This document shows positions 7,513 through 16,713 of a stretch of 64,000 nt of DNA, one piece after another. Source of the stretch: Candidatus Thalassolituus haligoni (GTDB taxonomy: Bacteria > Pseudomonadota > Gammaproteobacteria > Pseudomonadales > Oceanobacteraceae); assembly GCF_041222825.1 (NCBI RefSeq), contig NZ_CP139482.1:899001-963000 (forward strand), written 5' to 3'. Each line of letters starts with the position of its first letter. Positions within the stretch are counted from its first letter, which is position 1. A program made the translations under genes and the position numbers. The notes below the pieces were generated by a model that was not told the DNA's origin, did no database searches, and saw nothing but the letters and a program-made list of their open reading frames with translations.

Positions 7513-8508
7513 TTATTGACCTGCCCGAATCGCGGCAATACGCGCCTGCAATTTCTTATACAGATCAACCGGATAGACTCCCTTGCTGGCCAGTTCGGTG
7601 AGGCTGTCGTCGGCCAGTTTCTGCCAGGTGGCTTTTTCGGCGTCGGTCAGTTGTACGAAGATCATGCCGCTGTCTTCCAGTGCCTTGCGAGCGCCGATTT
7701 CGTCTTCAGCGTTTTGTTTGTCCATCCGGGCGTAGGTTGCTTTCATGATGCGACGGACGATGGTCTGGTCTTCCGCTGACAGTTTGTCGAAGGCTTTCTG
7801 GTCGACCACCATCATGCCCAGCAGCGACAGCAGTGGCAGGTCGGTAACATGGCTCAGCTTGCTGTGCCATTGCAGTGCGATCGAGGCGGTGAGATTCACC
7901 CCGACAGTGTCGATCAGGCCGGTTTGCAGGCTGGTGTAAACGTCAGAAATCGGCAGTGAAATCGGCTCGATACCGGCTTTCTGGAAGACTGTCTGGCTGA
8001 CGATGTCGCCTTCTGGAGCCCAGACTTTCTGGCCCTGGAAATCGGCAGTGGTTTTGAGTGGCTTGTTACCCATGATGTAGGCGAAGCCGCCTTCCGTCAG
8101 ACCTAGTACGACGTAGCCTCTGGCTTCCAGGGCATCAACAATATAGTGGTCGAATTCGGCTCGGACAGCGCTTAATTCCGCCGGATCTCGGAAGGTAAAA
8201 GGCAAGCTGTAGAGCTGCACTTCGTTGGCAATATTGGTCAGTGCGCCGGAAGATACTGCGCCACCTTGCAGCTGGCCGATTTGCATTTTGCGCAGCACGC
8301 TCTTGTCGCTGCCCTGTACCCCACCGGGGAAGTATTTGATTTTGACGCGGCCTGCGGTTTCTTGCTTGATCTCGTCGGCAGCGGCACGCATCTGTTTCAT
8401 CCAGTTGGTGCCGTCGGGGGCCAGGGTGGCGATTTTCAGCGTTGCCGCCTGGGACATCGGACTCAGGCACAGCAGCATCAGGCCCAGGGCAATCAGTTTG
8501 TTTTTCAT
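7513..8508 (-). CDS. dctP: TRAP transporter substrate-binding protein, DctP
   Basis: The product is 331 aa with a Sec signal peptide (MKNKLIALGLMLLCLSPMSQ, cleavage after AQA/AA). The DctP fold is evident in LKIATLAPDGTNWMKQMRAA, then the conserved region around GDIVSQTVFQKAGIEPISLP and SDVYTSLQTGLIDTVGVNLT. It is a periplasmic receptor that delivers solute to DctQM. It is the third gene of a tatT-like-dctP-dctQ-dctM unit. The ligand-anchoring Arg usual in carboxylate binders is probably in the middle of the protein, but I cannot identify it securely by eye. Confidence 0.92.
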   Translation of the reverse strand: MKNKLIALGLMLLCLSPMSQAATLKIATLAPDGTNWMKQMRAAADEIKQETAGRVKIKYFPGGVQGSDKSVLRKMQIGQLQGGAVSSGALTNIANEVQLYSLPFTFRDPAELSAVRAEFDHYIVDALEARGYVVLGLTEGGFAYIMGNKPLKTTADFQGQKVWAPEGDIVSQTVFQKAGIEPISLPISDVYTSLQTGLIDTVGVNLTASIALQWHSKLSHVTDLPLLSLLGMMVVDQKAFDKLSAEDQTIVRRIMKATYARMDKQNAEDEIGARKALEDSGMIFVQLTDAEKATWQKLADDSLTELASKGVYPVDLYKKLQARIAAIRAGQ

Positions 8509-8542
8509 AGGTGGTTACTCTTGGCTTGTGGTCAAAAGGCGA

Positions 8543-9376
8543 TTATTCAAAAAAGTCGGCGGATTCTGCCAGTAGTTCAGCTGCCTGACGCTGGGCCAGG
8601 TAGTTGATCATGGTCAGACCTTCGGCTTCCGGGTCGGCGGCAATGGCTTCGTTGAGCAGGCGGTCGTGAAGTTCCTGGTCAAACATCAGCCGTGCGTACT
8701 GCTTGGCATATAAAACCTTGGCCATCAGGTGTTTGCCATTGCTGTATTGCAGCGCTTTTTCAAAATGTTCTCTGCCGACTTCCGGACGGCCACCCAGAGA
8801 CGGGGGCAGCTGAGTTTCCATGACACCGAGGTAGACCTGAAGTGTGCCTTGGTCGTAATCCGGTTTGATATTGGCGACCCACTGCATCAGCGCCTTGGTT
8901 TTGCCCAGTTCGGCAATCGCGCCCCAGTCGCTGCTGTTGGCTTGAATCCAGCCTGCCTTGGCGGCAGCGTAGGCATAGAAGACATGAATATCGTCTTCGT
9001 CGAACTGGTGGTTAAGCGCATCCAGCATCTCGTCTTGTGGCAATTTGACGGCGGCGCAAGCATCGTCGTCGTATTCACACAGGCCACGGGTGGCGTATTC
9101 CAGTGCCTTGTCGGCCATGCGTTTGGTCTGGATCGGGTCTCTGGAGAATACGCCGGAGTAAGCACCATAAAGCTTGGAGGCTGACAGCAGGAAATCTTCG
9201 TCATCCGGGTAGGTCAGTACCAGGGCATCGAGCAGCAGCAGATAGGCCGGTGCTCCGGCGGCAACTACTTCCGGGTTGTCGCTGTTCATCATCGAACGGG
9301 ACAGGTTTTTCGGCAGGTTGCCAACTGAGCAGGCACTCAGCGCCAGGGCGGCCAGTGCAATAGTGAGTCGTTTCAT
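8543..9376 (-). CDS. TRAP-associated lipoprotein of the TatT (T-component) family
   Basis: The product is 277 aa, beginning with a lipoprotein signal (MKRLTIALAALALSAC, Cys16 as the acylation site). The remainder is alpha-helical and TPR-like, with NLPKNLSRSMMNSDNPEVVA and AYLLLLDALVLTYPDDEDFL. This matches the TatT proteins described from Treponema, trimeric TPR lipoproteins that pair with TRAP binding proteins. It is directly upstream of dctP (34 bp), supporting that pairing. I start it at ATG 9376; the longer frame to 9442 would bury the signal peptide. The ribosome site is weak. TatT genes are less widespread than dctPQM, which makes the four-gene set noteworthy. Confidence 0.8.
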   Translation of the reverse strand: MKRLTIALAALALSACSVGNLPKNLSRSMMNSDNPEVVAAGAPAYLLLLDALVLTYPDDEDFLLSASKLYGAYSGVFSRDPIQTKRMADKALEYATRGLCEYDDDACAAVKLPQDEMLDALNHQFDEDDIHVFYAYAAAKAGWIQANSSDWGAIAELGKTKALMQWVANIKPDYDQGTLQVYLGVMETQLPPSLGGRPEVGREHFEKALQYSNGKHLMAKVLYAKQYARLMFDQELHDRLLNEAIAADPEAEGLTMINYLAQRQAAELLAESADFFE

Positions 9377-9483
9377 AGTCACGGGTGCTTGTAAAAATTT
9401 GGCGCAATTGTACACACCTTGGTGCCTGTCTTTAATGAGCAATACTCACAAGCATTCTGAACCAGTCGTTATTACACAAGAAT

Positions 9484-10881
9484 TCAGTGTTCCGCAGATG
9501 ACGGTTTGTCTGCTGTTGTTGCATCGGGGTTGTCTTGCGGGTTGCTGCGGGCATTGGCCAACTTGCGATACAGGGTGCGCTCGCTGATACCCAACTGTTT
9601 GGCCAGGCGGGCATTGTCGCCGCCAAACTGGTGGGCGATGGCCAGCAGGTAGCGGGCTTCGAGCTGATCCAGTGGCATGGCCTGATCGATACCGGTGGTC
9701 AGGTTGACGGACTGGATATTGTGGGAAGCTTGTGCGGTAGTCAGCAGTGAGTCGGGCAAGGTCAGGTGGCGCGGTTCAATCTCGCGGTCATCACACAGAA
9801 TAGTGGCCCGTTCCAGCCGGTTTCTCAGCTCGCGGATATTGCCAGGAAACTGCTGCTGTTCGAGCCAGTCGCAAGACGCGGCAGACAATACCCGTGGACG
9901 ATCCTGGCTCAGCTGTTGCAACAGTCTGCGCGCCAGCGGGACGATGTCTGCCCGCCGTTCGGCCAACGATGGCAGCAGAATCGGAAACGGTGATATGCGG
10001 TAGTACAGGTCTTGTCGAAAGGTGCCTGCCTCAACCATCTGGGTCAGCTGGCGATGGGTGGCACAGACCAGCCGGAAGTCGGCCTGCTGCGGGGTGACGC
10101 TGCCAACCAGGCGATAGCTGCCGGTTTCGATCAGGCGCAGCAATTTGACCTGCATGGCGAGCGGAATATCACCGACTTCATCAAGAAACAGGGTGCCGCC
10201 GCGAGCGGCTTCGACCAGACCCGGCTTGCGCTGGGTGGCACCGGTAAACGCGCCTTTTTCGTGGCCAAACAATTCGCTTTCGAACAGGCTTTCAGTCAGG
10301 CCGGAACATTCCACGGTAACAAAGGGTTTGTTGGCCCGTGCGCTGTGCTGGTGGATATGACGGGCGGCCAGTTCTTTGCCAGTACCGGATTCACCCAACA
10401 GCAGCACGCTGATTTCAGACGGTGCGGCCCGACCCAGCATGGCCAGCATCTCGGTATAAGCCTGACTGAACCCCAGCATTGGCCGCGACCCTGGCGTATC
10501 CGGGGTGCGTACCGGGGCCATTATTTCGACAAAGAATTCAATTTGGCCGTCGTCATTACGCACCGGACTCAGTTCGACATCGACGTGTTCCTTGCCTTGG
10601 CAGGTGTTGTGAATGTGCAGGATGCGCTGGCGCTGACCGGTGCGCAGGCAGCCTTGCAGAGGGCAGGTTTCACCGGCCTGATCACAGGGTACCTGATAGC
10701 CATGGGAGACTTCGTAGCAATGACGTCCGAGCAGGGCTTCGTTACCTGAAAAATGCTCCCGGTAAGCCTGGTTGGCAGCGCAAATACGGTAGTCACGATC
10801 CATCAGAATGGCGGGTGCGGAGATGGCGTCGAGCAAGGAGGAGATGCCGGGCAGGCTGCTGTAACTGCGAAGGTCTGACAT
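9484..10881 (-). CDS. Sigma-54-dependent activator: Cys-rich PAS, AAA+, Fis HTH
   Basis: The product is 465 aa. Residues ~15-125 are a PAS-like sensor carrying four closely spaced Cys ([16 protein letters not shown], then GETCPLQGC), a possible metal, Fe-S or redox site. The central AAA+ domain has Walker A GESGTGKE, the sigma-54-contacting GAFTGA loop, Walker [12 protein letters not shown] and the arginine-finger region. The C-terminus is a Fis-type helix-turn-helix ([20 protein letters not shown]). No receiver domain is present, so sensing is direct. ATG 10881 follows GGTGA; an in-frame GTG at 10890 is the alternative. It lies 107 bp upstream of the TRAP genes on the same strand and is their likely regulator. 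Confidence 0.88.
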   Translation of the reverse strand: MSDLRSYSSLPGISSLLDAISAPAILMDRDYRICAANQAYREHFSGNEALLGRHCYEVSHGYQVPCDQAGETCPLQGCLRTGQRQRILHIHNTCQGKEHVDVELSPVRNDDGQIEFFVEIMAPVRTPDTPGSRPMLGFSQAYTEMLAMLGRAAPSEISVLLLGESGTGKELAARHIHQHSARANKPFVTVECSGLTESLFESELFGHEKGAFTGATQRKPGLVEAARGGTLFLDEVGDIPLAMQVKLLRLIETGSYRLVGSVTPQQADFRLVCATHRQLTQMVEAGTFRQDLYYRISPFPILLPSLAERRADIVPLARRLLQQLSQDRPRVLSAASCDWLEQQQFPGNIRELRNRLERATILCDDREIEPRHLTLPDSLLTTAQASHNIQSVNLTTGIDQAMPLDQLEARYLLAIAHQFGGDNARLAKQLGISERTLYRKLANARSNPQDNPDATTADKPSSAEH

Positions 10882-11155
10882 AGGTGTCACCGGTCTGACA
10901 GTATTGGCAGAATGGTAGACGATGGCTGCTGTATTTTAAAGGCGTATTCGTTGCCAATCCTCTTGCCCGGTCTTTTTTGTCGGGCTTGTATTTTATCGAA
11001 AGCCCAGTAATAGCGCGCTTTTGAGCTGTTTTATGAGGATCTGGAAAATAAATGCCGCAGGGGCTTGGCAGACTGGCCCGTGATTTGCTGTTCCACTGGC
11101 ATAGTCAGCGACCAATGTCAGCTGTGACGGATACGAGACAACCGGCAGGAAGGGT

Positions 11156-11713
11156 ATGGCCAGAGTGAAACAATGGCGGATCAATCAACAACTCAGTTAT
11201 TTACTGTTTGATCCGATCTCCCGTCGTGGCGCGGTGATTGATCCACAACCGGCACTGGTGTCCTGCTATTTGCAGACGCTGGAGCAATTGGGGGTTGGTA
11301 ATGCCTATTTGCTGTTCACCGGTGCGGTGGCCAGTGGCGTGAATGTCCCCGGTCAGGTGTTAGGTGCGGATATGTTCTCCGCTGGGGCACTGTCTGGCCC
11401 GGTAGCACCGGATGCGCTGGCATTGGGAGAGAGCCGTATACGGATTATTGTTGATCCGGCAACCGCTCGGGTGGCTTATGCTTGTGACGGGCTGGTCTTT
11501 ACCGGTTTATGGTGGCTGGCGGGTGGGCTGCGACCATTTGTCGCATCTGAGCCAGAGGCTGACGTTGATAAGCTGCCGCTCCTCCAACTTCCAGATGACT
11601 ATGTGATCTACCCCGGACGGGTGTCCAGGGGGTTATGCATCAGTTCGGTAGCACAGGAAAAAGCCCTGTGTTGTGACCCGCTTCCTGCCGCTGTCGGAGC
11701 TCATTATGGCTAG
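11156..11713 (+). CDS. Metallo-beta-lactamase-fold homologue lacking metal ligands, first gene of the cyd operon
   Basis: The product is 185 aa. LSYLLFDPISRRGAVIDPQ, then YLQTLEQLGVGNAYLL, a late FTGLWWLAGG and LPDDYVIYPGR align in order with ETHE1/glyoxalase-II-like MBL proteins (SYLLADP..., THxHADH, FTGDALxIGG, LPDDTLVYPGHDY). Every position where the family has metal-binding His/Asp is substituted: the HxHxDH block reads TGAVASGVN and the final GH reads GR. A hydrolase or sulfur dioxygenase activity is therefore unlikely. It has a good ribosome site (AGGAAGGGT) and its end overlaps the start of the cydP-like gene, so it is cotranscribed with cytochrome bd. The fold assignment is by eye. 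Confidence 0.6.
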   Translation: MARVKQWRINQQLSYLLFDPISRRGAVIDPQPALVSCYLQTLEQLGVGNAYLLFTGAVASGVNVPGQVLGADMFSAGALSGPVAPDALALGESRIRIIVDPATARVAYACDGLVFTGLWWLAGGLRPFVASEPEADVDKLPLLQLPDDYVIYPGRVSRGLCISSVAQEKALCCDPLPAAVGAHYG

Positions 11714-11969
11714 TACATCCTCTCTTTGGTCGAAGCCGATCGTACGTGATCTGGCGTTGATCCTGGTGCTCAAGCTGGCATTGATTTTTACCTTGCGAGC
11801 ACTGTTTTTTTCTCAGCCTGTGGATCTGAGCGATCCACAGGCTGCCTTGTTACAGCAGCTGGGCAACGGTGAAGAACATGTTTCTCCCGCTCGTCCGGCG
11901 ACTGAATTTTCGCTTCCTCAACACTCAACTGAACGTTCCACGGCCCTGCCTTTGGAGGATCAACCATGA
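11706..11969 (+). CDS. cydP: Small cytochrome bd accessory protein, CydP family
   Basis: The product is 87 aa. The N-terminal [20 protein letters not shown] followed by [12 protein letters not shown] is the CydP signature: one membrane helix after a conserved basic stretch, then a soluble tail. CydP is a small protein encoded immediately before cydAB in many Pseudomonadota and is thought to assist the oxidase. I chose ATG 11706, six bases after GGAG; an upstream in-frame ATG at 11673 would add residues buried in the preceding gene. Its stop overlaps the cydA ATG (ATGA), indicating coupling. Confidence 0.8.
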   Translation: MASTSSLWSKPIVRDLALILVLKLALIFTLRALFFSQPVDLSDPQAALLQQLGNGEEHVSPARPATEFSLPQHSTERSTALPLEDQP

Positions 11970-13591
11970 TCAGTGAAAGTCTGGTGGACTTGTCGCGGCT
12001 GCAATTTGCCATTACCGCGCTGTACCACTTTTTGTTTGTACCCCTGACACTGGGGTTATCGTTTATTCTCGCCATCATGGAATCTGCCTATGTGATGACG
12101 GGCAAGCAGGTGTATCAGGACATGGTCAAGTTCTGGGGCAAGCTGTTTGGTATCAACTTTGCTTTGGGTGTGACCACCGGTCTGACGATGGAATTCCAGT
12201 TTGGTACTAACTGGGCTTACTACTCCCATTATGTCGGCGATATTTTTGGTGCGCCGCTGGCGATTGAAGGCTTGATGGCCTTTTTCCTTGAAAGTACGTT
12301 TATCGGCCTGTTCTTTTTTGGCTGGGATCGCTTGACCCGCCTGCAGCATCTGATGGTGACCTGGCTGGTTGCGCTGGGTTCGAACCTGTCGGCGTTGTGG
12401 ATTCTGATTGCCAATGGCTGGATGCAAAACCCGGTTGGGGCCGAGTTCAACTACAACACCATGCGGATGGAGATGACCAGCTTCGCCGACGTTATCTTTA
12501 ATCCGGTTGCCCAGGTCAAGTTTGTCCACACGGTGTCGGCTGGTTATGTCACGGGGGCGATGTTTGTCCTGGGCGTGTCGTCCTATTATCTGCTGAAAAA
12601 GCGTGATCTGCCGTTCGCCCGTCGTTCTTTTGCCATTGCCTCCAGCTTTGGTATGGCGGCTATTCTGAGCGTGATTTTGCTGGGCGATGAGTCCGGTTAT
12701 GAAATCGGCGATGTGCAAAAAACCAAGCTGGCGGCGATTGAAGCTGAGTGGGAAACCCATCCGGCACCGGCTGCCTTTACGCTGTTTGGTATTCCTAATG
12801 AGGAAACCATGGAAACCGACTATGCCGTGCGGATTCCCTGGGTTCTGGGCCTGATTGCTACTCGCTCGACCGATGAGGAAGTGGTGGGTATCAAGGATTT
12901 GCTGGTGGAACACGAAGAGCGGGTGCGTAATGGTATCGGGGCATACCAGCTATTTACGCAGTTGAAAGCCGGGGATGAATCTCCCGCAACCATGGCGGCG
13001 TTTGATGCGGTCAAGCACGATCTGGGCTATGGCTTGCTATTAAAAAAATACACACCGACCGTGACCAACGCGACGGAAGAGCAGATCAAGTCTGCGGCGC
13101 GTGACACCATTCCTGGAGTCGCACCGATGTTCTTTACCTTCCGCATTATGGTGGCCATTGGCTTCGCCATGTTCCTGCTGATTGCGCTGGCGTTCTGGCA
13201 CTCCGCTCGCCAGACCATCGATAAGCAAACCTGGCTGCAAAAAGCGCTGTTGTGGGCGATTCCATTACCCTTCCTGGCCTGTGAAATGGGCTGGTTCGTG
13301 GCTGAGTTTGGCCGTCAGCCCTGGTCGATTGGTGAAGTGCTGCCAACCCATTTGTCCGCCTCCAGCCGTTCGGTTGAAGACTTGTGGATGAGTATCGGTG
13401 GCTTCGTCGTGTTCTATACCGGCTTGCTGATTGCCGAGATGTTCCTGATGTTCAAGTTTGCTCGCCTGGGGCCATCGGCCATTCATACCGGCCGCTATCA
13501 CTTTGAGAAAGATGATGATCACACCACTGCGGGTGGTACAGCGGCTGGGCCACAGGCGCAACCGTTGCAAGCACGTAACGAACAGGCGTAA
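11966..13591 (+). CDS. cydA: Cytochrome bd ubiquinol oxidase subunit I
   Basis: The product is 541 aa, matching E. coli-type CydA with a long Q-loop (the [20 protein letters not shown] block belongs to that insertion). Haem ligands are in place: His in ALYHFLFVP near residue 21 (b595), His in [16 protein letters not shown] (b558) and Met in [11 protein letters not shown] (b558). The GRQPW motif sits near residue 450. CydAB oxidises quinol and reduces O2 with high affinity at the inner membrane, without pumping protons. It is coupled to cydP by a four-base overlap and followed nine bases later by cydB. Confidence 0.97.
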   Translation: MISESLVDLSRLQFAITALYHFLFVPLTLGLSFILAIMESAYVMTGKQVYQDMVKFWGKLFGINFALGVTTGLTMEFQFGTNWAYYSHYVGDIFGAPLAIEGLMAFFLESTFIGLFFFGWDRLTRLQHLMVTWLVALGSNLSALWILIANGWMQNPVGAEFNYNTMRMEMTSFADVIFNPVAQVKFVHTVSAGYVTGAMFVLGVSSYYLLKKRDLPFARRSFAIASSFGMAAILSVILLGDESGYEIGDVQKTKLAAIEAEWETHPAPAAFTLFGIPNEETMETDYAVRIPWVLGLIATRSTDEEVVGIKDLLVEHEERVRNGIGAYQLFTQLKAGDESPATMAAFDAVKHDLGYGLLLKKYTPTVTNATEEQIKSAARDTIPGVAPMFFTFRIMVAIGFAMFLLIALAFWHSARQTIDKQTWLQKALLWAIPLPFLACEMGWFVAEFGRQPWSIGEVLPTHLSASSRSVEDLWMSIGGFVVFYTGLLIAEMFLMFKFARLGPSAIHTGRYHFEKDDDHTTAGGTAAGPQAQPLQARNEQA

Positions 13592-13600
13592 GGGGGAGTT

Positions 13601-14737
13601 ATGGATTACGAAGTATTAAAAATGGTGTGGTGGGTACTGATCGGGGTGCTGCTGATCGGGTTTGCGGTTACCGATGGCTTCGATATGGGGGTGGGGGCGC
13701 TGCTGCGTATTCTTGGCCGTACCGATACTGAACGACGGGTGATGCTGAATACCATTGGGCCGCACTGGGATGGCAATCAGGTGTGGTTTATTACCGCAGG
13801 CGGGGCCATTTTTGCGGCCTGGCCTGTGGTGTATGCAGTGGCGTTTTCCGGCTTTTACTGGGCCTTGTTGCTGGTGTTGTTTTCGATGTTTTTCCGGCCG
13901 GTCGGGTTTGAATATCGCTCGAAAGTGGATGATCCGCGCTGGCGTAATTTGTGGGACTGGGGCCTGACCATTGGCGGAGCCGTACCGGCGCTGGTGTTTG
14001 GTGTGGCCTTTGGCAACCTGATTCTGGGGGTGCCGTTTGATCTCGATGAATTTATGCGCTCAACCTATACCGGCTCATTCTGGGCGCTGCTGAATCCGTT
14101 TGGTCTGCTGGCCGGACTGGTGAGTCTGGGTATGTTGATGATGCACGGTTCGACCTGGCTGCAAATGCGTACTGATGGTGCCCTGCATGAACGCGCCCGT
14201 CGTATGGCGGTGGCGCTGGCGGTATTGGTGGCGGCGTTGTTTGCACTGGCCGGAGTCTGGATCTGGATGGGTATTGATGGCTATGTGATTGTGGATATCA
14301 AAAGTACCGCAGCGGCAGTCACGCCGCTGGATAAGCTGGTGATCACCCAGGAAGGTGCCTGGCTGGCCAATTACAGCACATACCCCTGGATGCTGGCAGC
14401 ACCGTTGCTGGGCTTCGCCGGACTGGCGCTGACGGCACTGATGTCGATGTTGAATCGCGGTGCCCTGGCGTTCGTATCCAGCTCGCTGGCAGTCACCGGG
14501 ATTATTCTGACGGCTGGTTTCTCCTTGTTCCCGTTTGTGATGCCGTCCAGCCTGGAGCCGTCTCACAGCCTTACCGTGTGGGATGTGGTATCCAGCGAAA
14601 TGACGCTGAACATCATGTTCTGGGTCGCGGTGATTTTTGTACCTATCGTGCTGAGTTACACCATCTGGGGTTACTACAAAATGTGGGGCCGGATGACCAA
14701 CAAGTTTATTGAAGATAACAAATACAGCACGTATTGA
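13601..14737 (+). CDS. cydB: Cytochrome bd ubiquinol oxidase subunit II
   Basis: The product is 378 aa (E. coli CydB is 379). The N-terminal GFAVTDGFDMGVGALLRILG and NTIGPHWDGNQVWFITAGGA are the diagnostic CydB signatures. About nine membrane helices are visible. A strong AGGGGGAG ribosome site precedes ATG 13601. It forms the heterodimeric oxidase with CydA. An 8-bp-stem hairpin in the gap after it separates it from cydX. Confidence 0.97.
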   Translation: MDYEVLKMVWWVLIGVLLIGFAVTDGFDMGVGALLRILGRTDTERRVMLNTIGPHWDGNQVWFITAGGAIFAAWPVVYAVAFSGFYWALLLVLFSMFFRPVGFEYRSKVDDPRWRNLWDWGLTIGGAVPALVFGVAFGNLILGVPFDLDEFMRSTYTGSFWALLNPFGLLAGLVSLGMLMMHGSTWLQMRTDGALHERARRMAVALAVLVAALFALAGVWIWMGIDGYVIVDIKSTAAAVTPLDKLVITQEGAWLANYSTYPWMLAAPLLGFAGLALTALMSMLNRGALAFVSSSLAVTGIILTAGFSLFPFVMPSSLEPSHSLTVWDVVSSEMTLNIMFWVAVIFVPIVLSYTIWGYYKMWGRMTNKFIEDNKYSTY

Positions 14738-14782
14738 TGAACCGACGCTGGTTATTCTGCAATATCAAAACCCGGAAATGGG

Positions 14783-14803
14783 GTCAGACGCCCGACGTCT
14801 GAC
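14783..14803 (+). promoter_or_regulatory. Hairpin between cydB and cydX
   Basis: GTCAGACG (14783-14790) pairs with CGTCTGAC (14796-14803) around CCCGA. There is no U-tract, so it is not a classical terminator. It could protect the 3' end of cydAB mRNA or set the cydX expression level. Confidence 0.55.
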
Positions 14804-14824
14804 TCAAACAACGAGGAAAATAGT

Positions 14825-14932
14825 ATGTGGTATTTTGCCTGGATTCTCGGTGTATTACTGGCCTGCTCCTTTGGCCTGATTAACGCCATGTGGCTGGAGT
14901 TTTATGAAGACCTGGATCGGGACGCGGAGTAG
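14825..14932 (+). CDS. cydX: Cytochrome bd small subunit CydX
   Basis: The 35-aa product reads MWYFAWILGVLLACSFGLIN followed by AMWLEFYEDLDRDAE. The MWYFxWILG start, single membrane helix and acidic tail are diagnostic of CydX, which stabilises the haem groups of CydAB. GAGGAAAA lies eight bases before the ATG. It is too short for ordinary gene calling. Its stop lies just before the ybgE-like start. Confidence 0.95.
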   Translation: MWYFAWILGVLLACSFGLINAMWLEFYEDLDRDAE

Positions 14933-14936
14933 TTTC

Positions 14937-15245
14937 ATGGCGTCTTCAACCAATACTCCGGTAGATTATGCGGCCTATGGGCCGCTGTATGCGGGCTGGG
15001 CACGAGCGCTGTCCTTTCTGGGCGCGCTGGTGCTGTCCGGTTTGCTGTTGGCCATGCCGCAGCTGGTGGCCGTTGGTTTGCACGAGTTGGATCACGGCTC
15101 GTTGTCGGCGGGGTTATGGGGTATTTCCGCCGGGTTTGTCCACGGTGTCGGCTATGTTCCGACAACCCGGCTCTGGCGGTATGCCTTCAGCCCTTATGTC
15201 GGCTGGCCATTGATGGGGCTGTGTGTGTACCTGTGGCTGCTCTGA
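14937..15245 (+). CDS. ybgE: Cyd operon protein YbgE family
   Basis: The product is 102 aa with three hydrophobic segments. ALSFLGALVLSGLLLAMPQL, GISAGFVHGVGYVPTTRLWR and the terminal PLMGLCVYLWLL match YbgE/CydE, a small membrane protein at the end of cyd operons with an unsettled accessory role. I chose ATG 14937, preceded by GGAG inside the end of cydX. The longer frame to 14904 would overlap cydX. It closes the MBL-like-cydP-cydA-cydB-cydX-ybgE unit. Confidence 0.85.
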   Translation: MASSTNTPVDYAAYGPLYAGWARALSFLGALVLSGLLLAMPQLVAVGLHELDHGSLSAGLWGISAGFVHGVGYVPTTRLWRYAFSPYVGWPLMGLCVYLWLL

Positions 15246-15397
15246 TCTGACAGCAGCGGGTGTCGGTAGTGAGTTGGGTGTCAGTTCAGTCACGGGTGTC
15301 TGTGGTCAGTCATGGGTGTAGGTATAGTGGTTGTGAGAGCAGATGGCTGTGGGGCCAGAGGTTGTACCGCCGGAGGATGACGGTTATATAGACTGTT

Positions 15398-15560
15398 GGG
15401 GACATCTATTTAATCCTGCACGGCTCTGCGCGAGTGTTGCCGGATGATCTCGACTCGGTGTCGCCGACGTTTGACTTGACCCGTCAGGCCTGCAAGTCGG
15501 CTTCGTGATTCGAAACCATCCGCTGGCCCAGAGTGAGCGCCGGATTAAATAGAAGTCTCC
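15398..15560 (-). mobile_element. MITE-like element, copy 2 (163 bp)
   Basis: The left end GGGGACATCTATTTAATCCT (continuing GCA) and the reverse complement of the right end GGAGACTTCTATTTAATCCG (continuing GCG) agree at 19 of 23 positions. The left interior TCTGCGCGAGTGTTGCCGG matches the reverse complement of the right interior of the copy at 1348-1511, so this copy is inverted relative to that one. It has no coding capacity. It sits between ybgE and the DUF898 gene; apart from it, the 346-bp gap holds nothing I recognise. Confidence 0.65.
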
Positions 15561-15591
15561 TATTTATTAACACGGATGTTGAGAACTCCCG

Positions 15592-16713
15592 ATGGAAACT
15601 GATTCTTTTGCTGGCCGGATGGCCACCGCAGCCAATGGCCATGACGATGTGACACCGCCTCCACGACCGAGTGAGGGTGGTGCGAGAGACGTACGAGTAC
15701 TGTTTTCTGGCCGCAATCTGGAATACCAGAAACTCTGGCTGGTCAATATGTTGTTGACCCTGCTGACGCTGGGCATTTACAGCGCCTGGGCCAAGGTACG
15801 TAATCACCGTTACCTGTATGGCCATACCTCGCTGGATGGCCATCGTTTCAGTTATCTGGCCAAACCGCTGCAAATCTTGCGAGGGCGCCTGATTGCCCTG
15901 CTGGTGTTGGTGCTGCTGTCAGGTGTTGCCTATGTCAGCCCGATAGCGGCGAGCTTGATGTATTTTCTGCTGATGTTTGCGGTGCCATGGCTGATTTGTC
16001 AGGGCATTCGCTTCACTTTGCGGATGACTTCCTACCGCCAGGTTCGTTTTGATTTTACCGGTGACTATGGCGGTATCATGGCGCATTTTATTTTTTTGCC
16101 GCTGATCGCCATGTTCACCTTCTACTTCGCACTGCCCTGGGTACTGAAGAAGATTGATCAGTACACCCATAACAACATCACCTATGGCGGCAAGGCCTTC
16201 AACGTGAGTAACCGGACGAGTGCGTATTATCACGCGGCACTGGTGTGTGTCGGCCTTGGCATACTCAGTATGGTGCTGCTGCTGCCGTTGTTCAGCCTGC
16301 TATCCGGTATTGGGGAGGGCGAGGGCGACGCTCCCCCGCGCTTCTGGTTGCCGGTGCTGCTGTTTGTGGCGATGTTTGTGATCAGTCAACTAGTTGCCGC
16401 CATATGGAGTGCCATGATCCGCAATCACCTGCTGGCCAATCTGTCGCTGGATGGCATCGCCACTTTTCGATCGGATGTCACGCCTATCGGTTACGCCGGG
16501 CTGGCAATATCTAATGCCCTGCTGTTAATCGTAACCTTGGGGTTGGCGTATCCGGTTACTCAGGTACGTATGCTGTGTTATTTGGCGGAACATACCGAGG
16601 TAACGATTCAGCCCGCGATGGATTCCATGATCAATACCGTGACGTCGCAGGATGGCGCTTTTGGTGAGGAAGCCGCAGGTTTGTTTGATGTTGATGTCTC
16701 GGTGCTGGGATGA
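15592..16713 (+). CDS. DUF898/YjgN-family inner-membrane protein
   Basis: The product is 373 aa. After a ~40-residue polar N-terminus the DUF898 repeat appears: LWLVNMLLTLLTLGIYSAWA then KVRNHRYLYGHTSLDGHRFS. A second copy of the same pattern occurs near the C-terminus (NALLLIVTLGLAYPVTQVRM). Eight or so membrane helices are visible. The biochemical role of YjgN is unknown. The stop overlaps the ATG of the M48 peptidase gene by four bases (ATGA), a pairing that recurs in gammaproteobacteria and suggests joint action. Confidence 0.85.
   Translation: METDSFAGRMATAANGHDDVTPPPRPSEGGARDVRVLFSGRNLEYQKLWLVNMLLTLLTLGIYSAWAKVRNHRYLYGHTSLDGHRFSYLAKPLQILRGRLIALLVLVLLSGVAYVSPIAASLMYFLLMFAVPWLICQGIRFTLRMTSYRQVRFDFTGDYGGIMAHFIFLPLIAMFTFYFALPWVLKKIDQYTHNNITYGGKAFNVSNRTSAYYHAALVCVGLGILSMVLLLPLFSLLSGIGEGEGDAPPRFWLPVLLFVAMFVISQLVAAIWSAMIRNHLLANLSLDGIATFRSDVTPIGYAGLAISNALLLIVTLGLAYPVTQVRMLCYLAEHTEVTIQPAMDSMINTVTSQDGAFGEEAAGLFDVDVSVLG

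Noticed and set aside
9377..9483. Sigma-54 (-24/-12) promoter before the TRAP genes
   Set aside because: The minus strand has GGTGTGTACAATTGC, but the GG-to-GC spacing is one base too long. Another candidate lacks the -12 GC. Not claimed.
10965..10994. Terminator-like GCCCG...CGGGC followed by a T-rich run
   Set aside because: The stem is only 5 bp with an 11-base loop, and no plus-strand gene ends upstream for it to terminate.
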